This document shows positions 7,690 to 16,145 of a stretch of DNA of 26,609 nucleotides, in pieces. This stretch comes from CAZWCX01 sp964632945. GTDB lineage: Bacteria; Planctomycetota; MHYJ01; WSZJ01; CAZWCX01. The DNA is taken from the NCBI GenBank assembly GCA_964632945.1, contig CAZWCX010000103.1, forward strand, positions 1-26,609. The letters are read 5' to 3'. Position numbers and translations under genes: made by a program. How positions within the stretch are numbered: the stretch's first letter is position 1; every line of letters begins with the position of its first letter. The notes under the pieces are model-generated. The model did no database searches. It had not been told where the DNA came from and saw only the letters and a list, made by a program, of their open reading frames with translations.

Positions 7690-10600
7690 GTGAGCCAACC
7701 TTCGCCCGACCCGCCGCCGCCGGCCTCCCCGCTTCGGCCGGAATCCCCTCCCCCCGAGACGATCTTCGATACGCCGCGCCCCCGGGGCTCCGACGCCGTG
7801 CCGATCACGCGCACGCATGCGGCGGCCAGTCCCGAAACCGTCTTCTCGCACGCGCCGGTCCAGGTGCCGCCGGACGCCACCGGCGACGCGAGCCACTTCG
7901 GCCGCTATCGGCTGCTCGCCCAACTCGGACAGGGGGGCATGGGCGTGGTGTGGCGCGCCTGGGACCCCTTGCTCTGCCGCGAGGTCGCCCTCAAGCAGAT
8001 CCATCCGAATCGGGCCGGAGGGGACGATGCCGTCCATCGCTTTCTCCGAGAGGCCCGGGTCGCGGCGCGCCTTCGTCATCCGGGAATCGTGGGGGTGTTC
8101 GACATCGGAGTCGCCGAAGGTCAGCCGTTCGTCACCATGGAGTTCATCGAAGGCGACTCCCTCGCCGACGGCCCGCCCGACCGTTCGCTCGCGGACCAGG
8201 TCCGCATCCTCGCCGACGTGGCCGATGCGGTCGGCCACGCGCACACGCAGGGCGTGATCCACCGTGATCTCAAGCCCTCGAACGTCCTCATCGACCGCGC
8301 CGGGCGAGCGTTCGTGGCCGACTTCGGACTCGCCAAGGAAGTCGCCCCCGAGCCGGGCAGCGATTCGGGCGGTCCGCCCCTCACGCTGAGCGGACAGGTG
8401 CTGGGCACCCCCGCCTACATGAGTCCGGAGCAGGTGGAAGGCGATGCGGAGGCGATCGGCCCGCGCAGCGACATCTGGTCGCTCGGCGTGATGCTGTTCG
8501 AGATCCTCACCGACCGGCTGCCGTTCGGCGTGGACGGAACGTTCAAGACCCTGTACGCGGTGCTCCATGATGACCCGGAGCCCCCACGTTCCCTTCGACC
8601 CGGGGTTCCGGCGGAACTGGAAGCGGTCTGCTTGAAGGCGCTGGAGAAGGATCCGACCGGCCGGTACGCGGGGGCGGGCGAGTTCGCCGCGGAACTGCGC
8701 CGCTGGCTGGGCGGGGAGCCGGTGCTCGCGCGCAAGCACACCGGCGCCTTCCGCGTCTGGCGGGCGATGGCGCGCCGCAAGGCGCTCGTGCTCGGGGCCC
8801 TCGCGGTCCTGTGCGGCTTCCTGCTCGTGCTCGGCTGGGTGGGCCACGAGCGCACCCGCGCGCGCGAGCGCGCGACGGCCATGCTCGCGCGCATCGCTCC
8901 CCTGGTCCAGCGGTTCGAGGACTCCGTCTACACGCGGCCCACGGACATGGAAACACGCAAGCTGATCGCGGAACAGCCGCTCGGAATGCTCGATCAGTTG
9001 ATCTCCGACCACCCCGGGCTCGGAGCCGCCTACGCCTGGCGCGGAATGGTCCGCCGGCTGCTGCACCAGGATGATTCCGCGGTCGCCGACTTCGACCGGG
9101 CCTGCACGCTGGAACCCGGCTCCCCGCTGTGCCGGATCCTCCGGGGGATGGACCGGGTCGAACGCTACGTACGGCTGCGGGGTCTGCCGATTGCCATGGT
9201 CGGTCCGACCGGAATCGTGTTTGCCGAGCCGAACCCCGACACGCCGGAGACGAGCGCGCTCCGGCAGGGCGGATTGAGAGATCTGCAGGTGCTCGCCACG
9301 GAGAAGGACGGAACCTCCGGAGACCTGGCTCCCGCAGATCTCCGCATCGTCCGCGCCCTGGCGATCCTGGCCGCAGGCGTCGAAGACTCGCGCCTGGACG
9401 CGTTTCGGGAACTGGAGGGTCTCGACCATCCGAAGGCGTGGAAACTGCGCGGAGACCTTCTTTATCGCCGGCACCGGTTCGAGGAGGCCATCGAATCCCT
9501 GCAGCGCGCGGTCGAGCGATGGCCGCAGGACGACGCGGGCTGGGTCGCGCTCGGCGATGCGCGGGTCGCGGCGGCCATGGAGCTTCGCCAGCGGGGTCGG
9601 GACTCCCGCGCCGCGTTTGGACGCGCGATCGAGGCGTTCGAGGAAGCGCTGCGCATCAACTCGGACGAGCATCGCGCACGGTTCAGCCGCGCGTCCGCGC
9701 TCCAGTGGCTGGGCTCGGTCGAGTTCGAACGGGGCGGAGATGCGCTCTCGACTCTCGAGAAGGCGCGCGCGGAGTTCGACGCCCTGTCCCGCCGGACGGC
9801 CATCCAGGAATACCTGCTCAACAATCGCGGCAACGTGTTCCAGAGCATGGGCGAGGTGAAAATGCGGCGCGGTCATGACCCCATGCCGGACTATCGGGCC
9901 GCGATCGCGGACTTCGAGTCCGCGCTCGCTCTGGATCCTTCGATGGTTTCCCCTCGACACAATCTGGCGACGATCCCGGCCTTGATCGGCGACTACGATG
10001 CCTCGCGCGGAGTCGACCCCCGGCCTCTCTATCGAGAGTCGATCTCCGCGTTGCGGGCATTGCTGGCCATCCACCCCCGGTATTCGCTGGCGTGGAGCAA
10101 CCTGGGCCGTTCGTTGCTGTCGCTCGCCGAGGCGGAAATCCAGGCCGGGGCGGATCCGGTTCCCGGGCTGGAGGAGGCGACCGCGGCGCTGAGCGCAGCC
10201 CTGGCCGAGGTCCCGGACATGATCTTGACCTGGAACCACCGCGGCAACGTCCACGTGTACCGGGCGATGGCCGCGCAAGCCCGAGGAGAGGATCCGCTCC
10301 CCTGGTACGCGAAAGCGCAGGCCGACATCGACCGTGCGCTGGAGCTGGCTCCGGGAGAACCCGATTCGCTCCTCAATCGCGGCCAGGTCCGTCATCGGCT
10401 CGGCGAGTGGCTGCTGGCGCGCGGTCGGGACGCGGAAGAAGAACTGCAGCGGGCGCTGGAGGACTACGGTGGTTCGTTGCGCACCAACCCCGCCCAGCCG
10501 GCGACCTGGGCCAACCGCGCCGGGGTCCTGATGCTCCTGGGAGACGCGGCCCACGCCCGGGGAGAAAATCCGGAGCCGCTCTACCTCCGGTCGGTGCAGG

Positions 10601-11484
10601 ACGCGACGCAGTCGCTGGAGCTCAATCCGCGCCACGCCCCGGGGTGGAACAATCGTGGACTGGCGCATCACAACCTCGGGGAAGTCGCGGAACGCCGCGG
10701 AGAGGATCCCACCCCCCATTACCGCCGGGCGATCGCCCAGTTCGATGAAGCCCTGGCGCTCTCCCCGGGGCTGCCCAGCGCGCACAACAACCGAGGGATC
10801 GCCTGGTGGAGCCTGGGGCTGGTGGAGGAGGCCGGCGGGCGGCCGGCCGCGGACTGCTACGCCCGGGCGGAGGCCGACTATCTCGCCGTGATCGCGCGCA
10901 CTCCGCAGACGGCGCGGATGAATCTGGGCCTGCTCTACCGCAGCATGGGCCGTTATGCGGAGTCGATCGCCAGCCTGGAACAGGCGGCGATCGAATCCCC
11001 CGCGGACGCCGACTGGTGCCGACAGGAAATCGCCCGAACGAAGATGGCGGAAGACGGGCGGGCCAGCTGGCGCTGGTGGATCGGCCAGGGGCTGCACCAA
11101 TTCGAGCAGGGGGCATTCCGGGAGGCGCGGATCGAGTTGGAACGGGGCCTGGCGCGGGCGTCCGCGGACGGCGCCGATCTTCCTGCACGCGGCGCCGGAG
11201 CCCCGGGCAGCGACCCGAAGACCCTGTCTTTCCTGGCCCAGGCGCGATTCGCCATGGCCGCCATCGAGGCCCAGGCCGCAGTCGGATGCGAGCGCGCGGG
11301 GGAACCGTCCGCGGAGGTTCCCCCCCGGGAGCGCGAGCAACGAATCGCCCGCGCCCTCGAGCACCTGGAACACGCGTTGAGGCTCGGCTTCGATGAGACT
11401 CTCGAGCCCCTCGACGAGATGGACATTCTCGCGCCGCTCCGAGGCAACCCGGGCTTCGCGGACTTGCTGGAGCGGAGCCGCTGA
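7690..11484 (+). CDS. Membrane Ser/Thr protein kinase with C-terminal TPR repeats
   Basis: The 1264-residue protein has a Pro-rich, disordered N-terminus (1-65), a PknB-type kinase domain (about 72-340), one transmembrane helix (about 365-385), and a long, mostly TPR-rich C-terminal part. Catalytic features are intact: glycine loop GQGGMG, Lys102, alpha-C Glu121, HRD Asp193, DFG Asp211 and APE-like SPEQ. The kinase lies in the cytoplasm and the TPR part should be outside the inner membrane, as in many planctomycete kinases. Several repeats share an extra element of the type RGEDPxPxYRxAI between TPR helices. The C-terminal end (ILAPLRGNPGFADLLERS) resembles the terminal capping motif of planctomycete TPR proteins. 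The only plausible start is GTG at 7690; no internal Met precedes the kinase fold. Substrates are unknown. Confidence 0.92.
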   Translation: MSQPSPDPPPPASPLRPESPPPETIFDTPRPRGSDAVPITRTHAAASPETVFSHAPVQVPPDATGDASHFGRYRLLAQLGQGGMGVVWRAWDPLLCREVALKQIHPNRAGGDDAVHRFLREARVAARLRHPGIVGVFDIGVAEGQPFVTMEFIEGDSLADGPPDRSLADQVRILADVADAVGHAHTQGVIHRDLKPSNVLIDRAGRAFVADFGLAKEVAPEPGSDSGGPPLTLSGQVLGTPAYMSPEQVEGDAEAIGPRSDIWSLGVMLFEILTDRLPFGVDGTFKTLYAVLHDDPEPPRSLRPGVPAELEAVCLKALEKDPTGRYAGAGEFAAELRRWLGGEPVLARKHTGAFRVWRAMARRKALVLGALAVLCGFLLVLGWVGHERTRARERATAMLARIAPLVQRFEDSVYTRPTDMETRKLIAEQPLGMLDQLISDHPGLGAAYAWRGMVRRLLHQDDSAVADFDRACTLEPGSPLCRILRGMDRVERYVRLRGLPIAMVGPTGIVFAEPNPDTPETSALRQGGLRDLQVLATEKDGTSGDLAPADLRIVRALAILAAGVEDSRLDAFRELEGLDHPKAWKLRGDLLYRRHRFEEAIESLQRAVERWPQDDAGWVALGDARVAAAMELRQRGRDSRAAFGRAIEAFEEALRINSDEHRARFSRASALQWLGSVEFERGGDALSTLEKARAEFDALSRRTAIQEYLLNNRGNVFQSMGEVKMRRGHDPMPDYRAAIADFESALALDPSMVSPRHNLATIPALIGDYDASRGVDPRPLYRESISALRALLAIHPRYSLAWSNLGRSLLSLAEAEIQAGADPVPGLEEATAALSAALAEVPDMILTWNHRGNVHVYRAMAAQARGEDPLPWYAKAQADIDRALELAPGEPDSLLNRGQVRHRLGEWLLARGRDAEEELQRALEDYGGSLRTNPAQPATWANRAGVLMLLGDAAHARGENPEPLYLRSVQDATQSLELNPRHAPGWNNRGLAHHNLGEVAERRGEDPTPHYRRAIAQFDEALALSPGLPSAHNNRGIAWWSLGLVEEAGGRPAADCYARAEADYLAVIARTPQTARMNLGLLYRSMGRYAESIASLEQAAIESPADADWCRQEIARTKMAEDGRASWRWWIGQGLHQFEQGAFREARIELERGLARASADGADLPARGAGAPGSDPKTLSFLAQARFAMAAIEAQAAVGCERAGEPSAEVPPREREQRIARALEHLEHALRLGFDETLEPLDEMDILAPLRGNPGFADLLERSR

Positions 11485-11502
11485 TCCGGTCTCGGCTGGT
11501 GC

Positions 11503-11531
11503 TTGCGCGGTCGGCGAGGCCGATCTATCCT
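11503..11531 (+). promoter_or_regulatory. Predicted promoter of the HEAT/vWA gene
   Basis: TTGCGC (11503-11508), 17-nt spacer, TATCCT (11526-11531), about 30 nt before the ATG at 11561. It lies in the 76-nt gap after the kinase gene, so the two genes can be transcribed separately. Confidence 0.5.
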
Positions 11532-11560
11532 GTCGCCGTTCCCCGTTGCAGGAGATCCCG

Positions 11561-14452
11561 ATGCCGTCGCCGCCCCGGCTGTCCCGCGCATGCGCGCTCT
11601 TGGTCAGCGCCTTCGCCCTCTTCCTCGGCGCGGCCGCCGAGGCGCAGGAGGCCACCGCCCGTCTCGTCCCGGTGGCCCAATCGTCCGGTCCGACCGGGCC
11701 GTTCGCCCACTATCGACCCCTGCGCATCCCGCTTTCCGAGCGCGCACAGGAAACGCTGGTCAAGGAGCCGGAGTACCGCTCCGCGCGCCCCCTCTACGGC
11801 GCCCTCCCCCTCGGCAACGGCAGCGACCGCATCGTCACGATCGTGCTCGACGAACCGGAGGAGGGGAAGGTGTCCTACTTCTACGTGGACGCGAACAACG
11901 ACAACGACTTGACCAACGACGACGGCGGCGAGTGGCCGAAGGGAAACGCCACGAACTTCATCCGCGACCAGGATCTCCAGGTCCGATATGCCGCCGACGG
12001 CGGCGGGGAGGTCACGGCCCCGTTCTTCATCCGCTTTTATCGGTTTCGCGACTTTTCCACGCGGGCCGAGCTGCGCGACAAGGTGCTCTGCTACCGCGCC
12101 AATCACCGCGAGGGGACGATCGAACTGGAGGGGAAGACGTACCGCCTGTGCATTGCGGACGACGACGTGGACGGCGTCTTCGACGACCTCGAGTCCACCG
12201 GATTCGCCCTGGACGCCGACGGCGACGGTCAGCTCGACGGCGATCCGAGGAAATCGGCGGAAGGCCGGCTCGCCTCCGAGCCGTTCACGGCAGGCGGACG
12301 AAACTGGAAAGTGAAGTCGATCTCTCCCGCGGGGGATACGGTGGTCGTCGTCGCGACCACGGAAGAAGTGCCCGCGCGCCCCCCCGCCGGCGCCGGTCAG
12401 GACGGGACCGCGACCGGACCGGGCACGGCAGGCGGGTCCGTCGGCCCGGAGGCCCCCCCAGGCGGCGCGGGCGGCGCCACGCCCGGAGGCAACGATGCCG
12501 GAACGCCCGGCGGTGGCCCGACGCCCGCCCGGGGTCCGGAGCTCGCGGAACTCCGCGAGCGGTATCAGAAGGAACGGACGCACCCCGCCGCGCAACGGAA
12601 CGCCGCCATCCAGGCGATCGGCCAGCTCCGCACGCGGGATTCCGCCGAGTTCCTGCGGTGGGCCTTCAGCGCGGAGAGCGATCCGGCCGTGCGCTCGTAC
12701 CTCGCTTCCGCCCTCGGCGTCAACGGAACCCCGGAGGCGTTCCGCGCCCTGGTCGCCGGCTACGCCATGACGGCAGACGCCGCGGGCGCCCGCGCGGCCG
12801 TGGTGCGGGCCCTGGGCAGCTTCCGCTCCGTCGAGGCCTTCCAGAGGGTGGTCGGTGCGTACAAGGACGCACGCAAGGACCCCTCCATACGCCTTGCCGC
12901 CGTGCAGGCGATGCGCAACTTCGGCGGGCCGGAATTCGACCCGGAGGTCGACCGCTTCTTTTTCGAGGTGCTGCCGGACGATTATGGTCCCGTGCTCGCC
13001 GAGGCGCTGCGACATCTCGCGCCTACCAAGGACCGCCGCGTCGTCGCCGCGGCGCGGGAGGCGCTGGCGAAGAATCCCACCGCGACCGTCCGCCAGGCCG
13101 CCCTCGAACCGCTCAAACACGTCGGCGGCCACGAGACCTTCGTCCTGATCTTCGAGGCGGCCGGGCGTGAAATGGACGAGGTCACCAAACGCGCGATGAT
13201 CGATGCGCTGCTCACCTTCGACGACCCCGCCACCCGCAAGTGGGTCCAGGCGCAGGGCCTCGGCCACAAGGACGCGGGCCTGCGCCGCGTGGCCGTCGCC
13301 CTGCTCGGCCGCACGCGCGACCGGACCATGCTCAAGACCCTCCTCCGCGCGTTGCGGGATCCCGACTCCGGCGTGCGCCTCGAAGCGGTGGACGCCCTGG
13401 TGGAACTCGGGGCGCGGGAAGCCGAGGCCGACCTGCTCCAGATCGCGGGCGGCGACGACCCGGAACTCGCCTCCGCCGCCATCGAAGCCCTGGGCGCGGT
13501 CGAACAGCCCTCCCCGGAGGTCGCGCGGCGACTTCTCGCCCTGCTCCGCTCGCGGCGGGCGGAGGTGGTGCTCGCCGCCGCCAACTCCCTCGGCCGACTG
13601 CGGGTGCCGGAGGCGCTTGCTCCGCTCGTCTCGTTGCTGGACCACGAGGCCTGGCAAGTCCGCGCGGGAACCGTCGAGGCCCTGGTGCGGCTGCGCCGGA
13701 AGGAGGCGATCCCCGCCCTCATCGCCCGGCTGGGGCGCGAGGACGGCCGGCTGAGGCACGATGTCGCCACCGCCCTGCGACGACTGACCGGCCAGAATCT
13801 CGGCGCCGACCCGAACGTCTGGCAACGCTGGTGGGATGACCACGGGGCCGCGTTTCACCTCCCCCCCGTGGAAGCGGAGGAGATCGCGCAGGAGGAAGGG
13901 GAAACGAAGTACTACGGCATCCCCGTGGTCTCGAAGCGCATCTGCTTCCTGCTCGACATCTCCGGCAGCATGAGCGCCGCCCAGCCGATGCCGGGAACTC
14001 ATGCCGAGAACGAAAAGAACAAGACGACGCGGCTGGATGTCGCCAAGAAGGAACTCGCGGACACCCTCGATCGGCTCCCGCGCGATGTCCGGTTCAACCT
14101 CGTCTTCTTCGACGATCGTCAGGAACCGTGGGAGAAGAGCCTCCGCGCCGGTGATCCGGCCGCGCGCCTGGAAGCCAAGAAGTTCCTCGACCGTCAAGTC
14201 CCCCGGGGAGGCACGAACATCTACGATTCCATCGAACTCGCGCTGATGGACAAGGAGGTAGACACCCTCTTCCTGCTCTCGGACGGAGCCCCGGGCGCAG
14301 GGAAGTTCGTACAACCCGGAGACATCCTGCGCGAAGTCCGCAAGCTGAACCGCTCCCGCAAGGTCGTCATCCATACGATCTGCATCGGTTCGGCCAGCCG
14401 GCTGATGCAGGATCTCGCGAAGCAGAATGGCGGAATCTCGGTCCAGCGATAG
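11561..14452 (+). CDS. Secreted protein with EF-hand-like motifs, HEAT repeats and a von Willebrand A domain
   Basis: This 963-residue protein begins with a signal peptide (about 1-28, ending AAEAQ). Two Asp-rich calcium-loop-like stretches follow near residues 110 (DANNDNDLTND) and 218 (DADGDGQLDGD). A Gly/Pro linker spans about 270-325, HEAT repeats about 325-755, and a vWA domain from about 795 to the end. The vWA domain has the MIDAS residues DISGS (Asp799), GGTN and LLSDG, so metal-dependent ligand binding is predicted. The ATG at 11561 is preceded by AGGAG at 7 nt; the frame is open further upstream but overlaps the kinase gene and has no signal there. The combination suggests an exported scaffold or adhesion protein, as often seen in Planctomycetota; partners are unknown. 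Confidence 0.88.
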   Translation: MPSPPRLSRACALLVSAFALFLGAAAEAQEATARLVPVAQSSGPTGPFAHYRPLRIPLSERAQETLVKEPEYRSARPLYGALPLGNGSDRIVTIVLDEPEEGKVSYFYVDANNDNDLTNDDGGEWPKGNATNFIRDQDLQVRYAADGGGEVTAPFFIRFYRFRDFSTRAELRDKVLCYRANHREGTIELEGKTYRLCIADDDVDGVFDDLESTGFALDADGDGQLDGDPRKSAEGRLASEPFTAGGRNWKVKSISPAGDTVVVVATTEEVPARPPAGAGQDGTATGPGTAGGSVGPEAPPGGAGGATPGGNDAGTPGGGPTPARGPELAELRERYQKERTHPAAQRNAAIQAIGQLRTRDSAEFLRWAFSAESDPAVRSYLASALGVNGTPEAFRALVAGYAMTADAAGARAAVVRALGSFRSVEAFQRVVGAYKDARKDPSIRLAAVQAMRNFGGPEFDPEVDRFFFEVLPDDYGPVLAEALRHLAPTKDRRVVAAAREALAKNPTATVRQAALEPLKHVGGHETFVLIFEAAGREMDEVTKRAMIDALLTFDDPATRKWVQAQGLGHKDAGLRRVAVALLGRTRDRTMLKTLLRALRDPDSGVRLEAVDALVELGAREAEADLLQIAGGDDPELASAAIEALGAVEQPSPEVARRLLALLRSRRAEVVLAAANSLGRLRVPEALAPLVSLLDHEAWQVRAGTVEALVRLRRKEAIPALIARLGREDGRLRHDVATALRRLTGQNLGADPNVWQRWWDDHGAAFHLPPVEAEEIAQEEGETKYYGIPVVSKRICFLLDISGSMSAAQPMPGTHAENEKNKTTRLDVAKKELADTLDRLPRDVRFNLVFFDDRQEPWEKSLRAGDPAARLEAKKFLDRQVPRGGTNIYDSIELALMDKEVDTLFLLSDGAPGAGKFVQPGDILREVRKLNRSRKVVIHTICIGSASRLMQDLAKQNGGISVQR

Positions 14453-14455
14453 CAC

Positions 14456-14479
14456 GATCCCCGCCTCGACGGGGGGATC
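14456..14479 (+). terminator. Hairpin after the HEAT/vWA gene, possible terminator
   Basis: GATCCCC (14456-14462) pairs with GGGGATC (14473-14479) around a 10-nt loop, three bases after the stop codon. There is no T-run, so intrinsic termination is uncertain. Confidence 0.45.
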
Positions 14480-14681
14480 AGCGTCGGCGCGGGCCGCGCC
14501 GGGACCCGCGGGCGGCCGCCGAAGTCGCCACCGCCTCTCCACCGTGGGTTCCTTCCCTCACCAGCGTCCGGGCGGGGCTTGCCGGTGGCCGGCGTGACGG
14601 ACCGGGCACGCGCCCGCGAAGCCGTCCGACTCCCGGCGTCCCCGCGGGAGTTGGACCGTTGCGCTCCCGTACGCGCCCGAC

Positions 14682-14810
14682 CCTGGGAAGCCGGTTTCCG
14701 CCTCGACCGCCCCGTTCGAATCCTTCGCAAGGGTCGGATTTCGCCTTGGAAGCGGGTTTCCTCCTCGACCGCCCCCTTCGAATCCTCCGCAGCGGTTGGA
14801 TTTCGCCTTG
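14682..14810. repeat. Imperfect tandem duplication, 62-bp unit
   Basis: Two adjacent 62-bp units (14682-14743 and 14744-14805) plus five bases of a third. By hand alignment about 54 of 62 positions agree; shared blocks include CCTCGACCGCCCC, TTCGAATCCT and GGATTTCG. The repeat ends inside the -35 box of the promoter at 14808-14835. The remainder of the gap 14453-14942 holds a hairpin, the promoter and a leader terminator, with no gene. Confidence 0.85.
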
Positions 14811-14835
14811 ACTTTGGAGGGCAGCCGAATATAAT
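14808..14835 (+). promoter_or_regulatory. Near-consensus sigma70 promoter
   Basis: TTGACT (14808-14813), 16-nt spacer, TATAAT (14830-14835). This is the best match to consensus in the window. Transcription would start near 14842, giving a leader of about 100 nt before the ATG at 14943, with a terminator-like hairpin in between. Confidence 0.72.
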
Positions 14836-14883
14836 GAAGGTGTTCAAGCGAACGAATTGAAGGGTCCAATCGCTGATTCCGGG

Positions 14884-14908
14884 ACCGCTCACGGGCGGTT
14901 TTCTTTTT
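14884..14908 (+). terminator. Leader terminator or attenuator hairpin
   Basis: ACCGC (14884-14888) pairs with GCGGT (14895-14899) over a 6-nt loop and is followed by TTTTCTTTTT. It lies between the strong promoter and the start codon at 14943. An alternative 5-bp stem, GGTCC (14863-14867) with GGACC (14882-14886), would share bases 14884-14886 and exclude it. Either an attenuated leader or a short RNA of about 65 nt is possible. Confidence 0.55.
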
Positions 14909-14942
14909 CCTCTGGTGGTTCGGTATCTGTTAGGTGTGTATC

Positions 14943-15641
14943 ATGGCTGTACGCAAGCTTCACGCGCAACCGACCCAGCCGTCGCTGTTCGACGCGCGTT
15001 CGTCCGATGCCCGGGCGCTGCGGCGTCCGTATGCCTGGGGTCCACTCCAGGAAGTTCGACTGCAAACCGACGGAGTCGTTCCCGTGGATTGGGTCCGTCC
15101 TCATCGCAAGGATACCGCGCTCGTCGTTCGCCTGCGTGAGAACTGGGACGTGCGCGCCTTTCTCGACACGGTGGGAACGTATGCAGAGATTCAGACTTTT
15201 GAAGAGGCGGGATTCCCGCTTCTGTCGCTGACGCTGGGTGTGGGCCACACGGTCACGGGGAGCGCGGCGCCTGGCCACGCGCCCGGCCTTCCGGGGTATC
15301 GATTCAGCCTCTTGTTCGACTTTGAAGAGGAGGCGGATCGGCGCCAGTTCGAGGGATTGGCCCGCCAGAGTCGCATCTGGGTCTTCCTGGTGGACGCTCG
15401 GGGTCGCGCGCTCGGTCAGCGCGAGATCGGGCTGACGCTTTGGAATCGCGTGCAGGTGTACCAGGCGCTGGAGGCCGCCGAGCGAATCTGGGCGCGCGGT
15501 GTGGGCGGAGCGCGCTCGTTCGTGGCCGCTCGGGCGCTCTGGGAGGCTCGCCAGGAGAGGATGCTGAACAGCGAGGACGGAGAGGGGGAACCCCGGTCGG
15601 AGGACCCGGGTGTGATCGCGCCCTCGCCGCCGCGGACTTGA
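14943..15641 (+). CDS. Uncharacterised 232-residue protein
   Basis: I do not recognise this protein. It has no signal peptide, membrane segment or cysteine motif and should be cytoplasmic. The N-terminal 30 residues are polar and basic (QPTQPSLFDARSS). The middle (about 45-190) alternates predicted strands and helices, including ALVVRLRENWDVRAFLDTVG and IWVFLVDARGRALGQ, and the last 25 residues are an acidic, Pro-rich tail. The ATG at 14943 is chosen over a GTG three codons earlier because AGGTG lies 6 nt before it. It is a single gene behind the strongest promoter in the window, preceded by a leader terminator, which suggests abundant or conditionally controlled expression. Codon use resembles the neighbours, so recent transfer is not indicated. 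Confidence 0.75.
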   Translation: MAVRKLHAQPTQPSLFDARSSDARALRRPYAWGPLQEVRLQTDGVVPVDWVRPHRKDTALVVRLRENWDVRAFLDTVGTYAEIQTFEEAGFPLLSLTLGVGHTVTGSAAPGHAPGLPGYRFSLLFDFEEEADRRQFEGLARQSRIWVFLVDARGRALGQREIGLTLWNRVQVYQALEAAERIWARGVGGARSFVAARALWEARQERMLNSEDGEGEPRSEDPGVIAPSPPRT

Positions 15642-15673
15642 CCGTTGCCGATCCCGATCGACCCATCGGGGCG

Positions 15674-15716
15674 GCCATGACCCGGAGCGCCCAGGGTGTG
15701 CAAGCAGGGTCATGGC
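15674..15716. repeat. Perfect 10-bp inverted repeat
   Basis: GCCATGACCC (15674-15683) and GGGTCATGGC (15707-15716), separated by 23 nt, 33-75 nt after the stop of the 232-residue gene. It may act as a terminator stem (no T-run) or as a binding site for a dimeric regulator. Confidence 0.55.
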
Positions 15717-16020
15717 GGGCGCGGACCGGGTGGGTTTTGCTGAACGGATGACCGGACTCTCGAATCGCGCGGGTGTGGTCGACTCGGGGGATCCGGTGCA
15801 AGCGAGGCTCTTCCCATGTTGCGGTGTCGGTGTTCTGATTGCACGGCCATCGACTGGCCCTGAGCCGGGTCGATCCCCCACCCGGCGAGTGGAGGCATCG
15901 ACGCGGGGGACCAGGTGCGGGTACGCCGGTTGATCCGGCGGTCCGGGGAGGGAGACCCTGGATCGAACTCGCGCGGGACGCGCGTGCGGGGAGGCCAAGG
16001 GGAAGCCGGTCACCACTCGA

Positions 16021-16050
16021 TTGACTTGGGACGTTCGGGCCTGATAGACT
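16021..16050 (+). promoter_or_regulatory. Predicted promoter of the kinase-glycosyltransferase pair
   Basis: TTGACT (16021-16026), 18-nt spacer, TAGACT (16045-16050), about 95 nt upstream of the kinase ATG at 16146. Confidence 0.5.
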
Positions 16051-16145
16051 CGACTTGCGCTCGCTGTCTGCAAGCAGCCCCCTTCGTGGGCGCGGTTGCG
16101 AGCCCGCCGGAGTGCACTGACCCGCCCGCGAGGCAATCGGACTTC

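Larger units (their letters stand above)
15642..16145. other. Intergenic region before the zinc-ribbon kinase
   Basis: About 500 bases without a supported gene. It contains a 10-bp inverted repeat (15674-15716) and a promoter (16021-16050). The kinase frame is open back to 15915, but the extra stretch lacks kinase or zinc-ribbon features and contains the promoter, so it is taken as non-coding. Confidence 0.6.

Noticed and set aside
7558..11655. A 1365-codon open frame on the minus strand opposite the TPR kinase
   Set aside because: The plus-strand kinase has complete catalytic motifs; the opposite frame shows only Arg/Gly/Pro-rich low-complexity sequence.
11525..14542. A 1005-codon open frame on the minus strand opposite the HEAT/vWA gene
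   Set aside because: It mirrors an obviously coding plus-strand gene with signal peptide and MIDAS motif, and has no domain of its own.
14682..14810. TTCGAATCC blocks in the 62-bp repeat as tRNA remnants or attachment sites
   Set aside because: The block resembles a T-loop, but the flanking bases cannot form a T-stem and no other tRNA arm or integrase gene is nearby.
15915..16145. N-terminal extension of the zinc-ribbon kinase
   Set aside because: The frame stays open, but the predicted promoter lies inside this stretch and the zinc ribbon begins right after the ATG at 16146.
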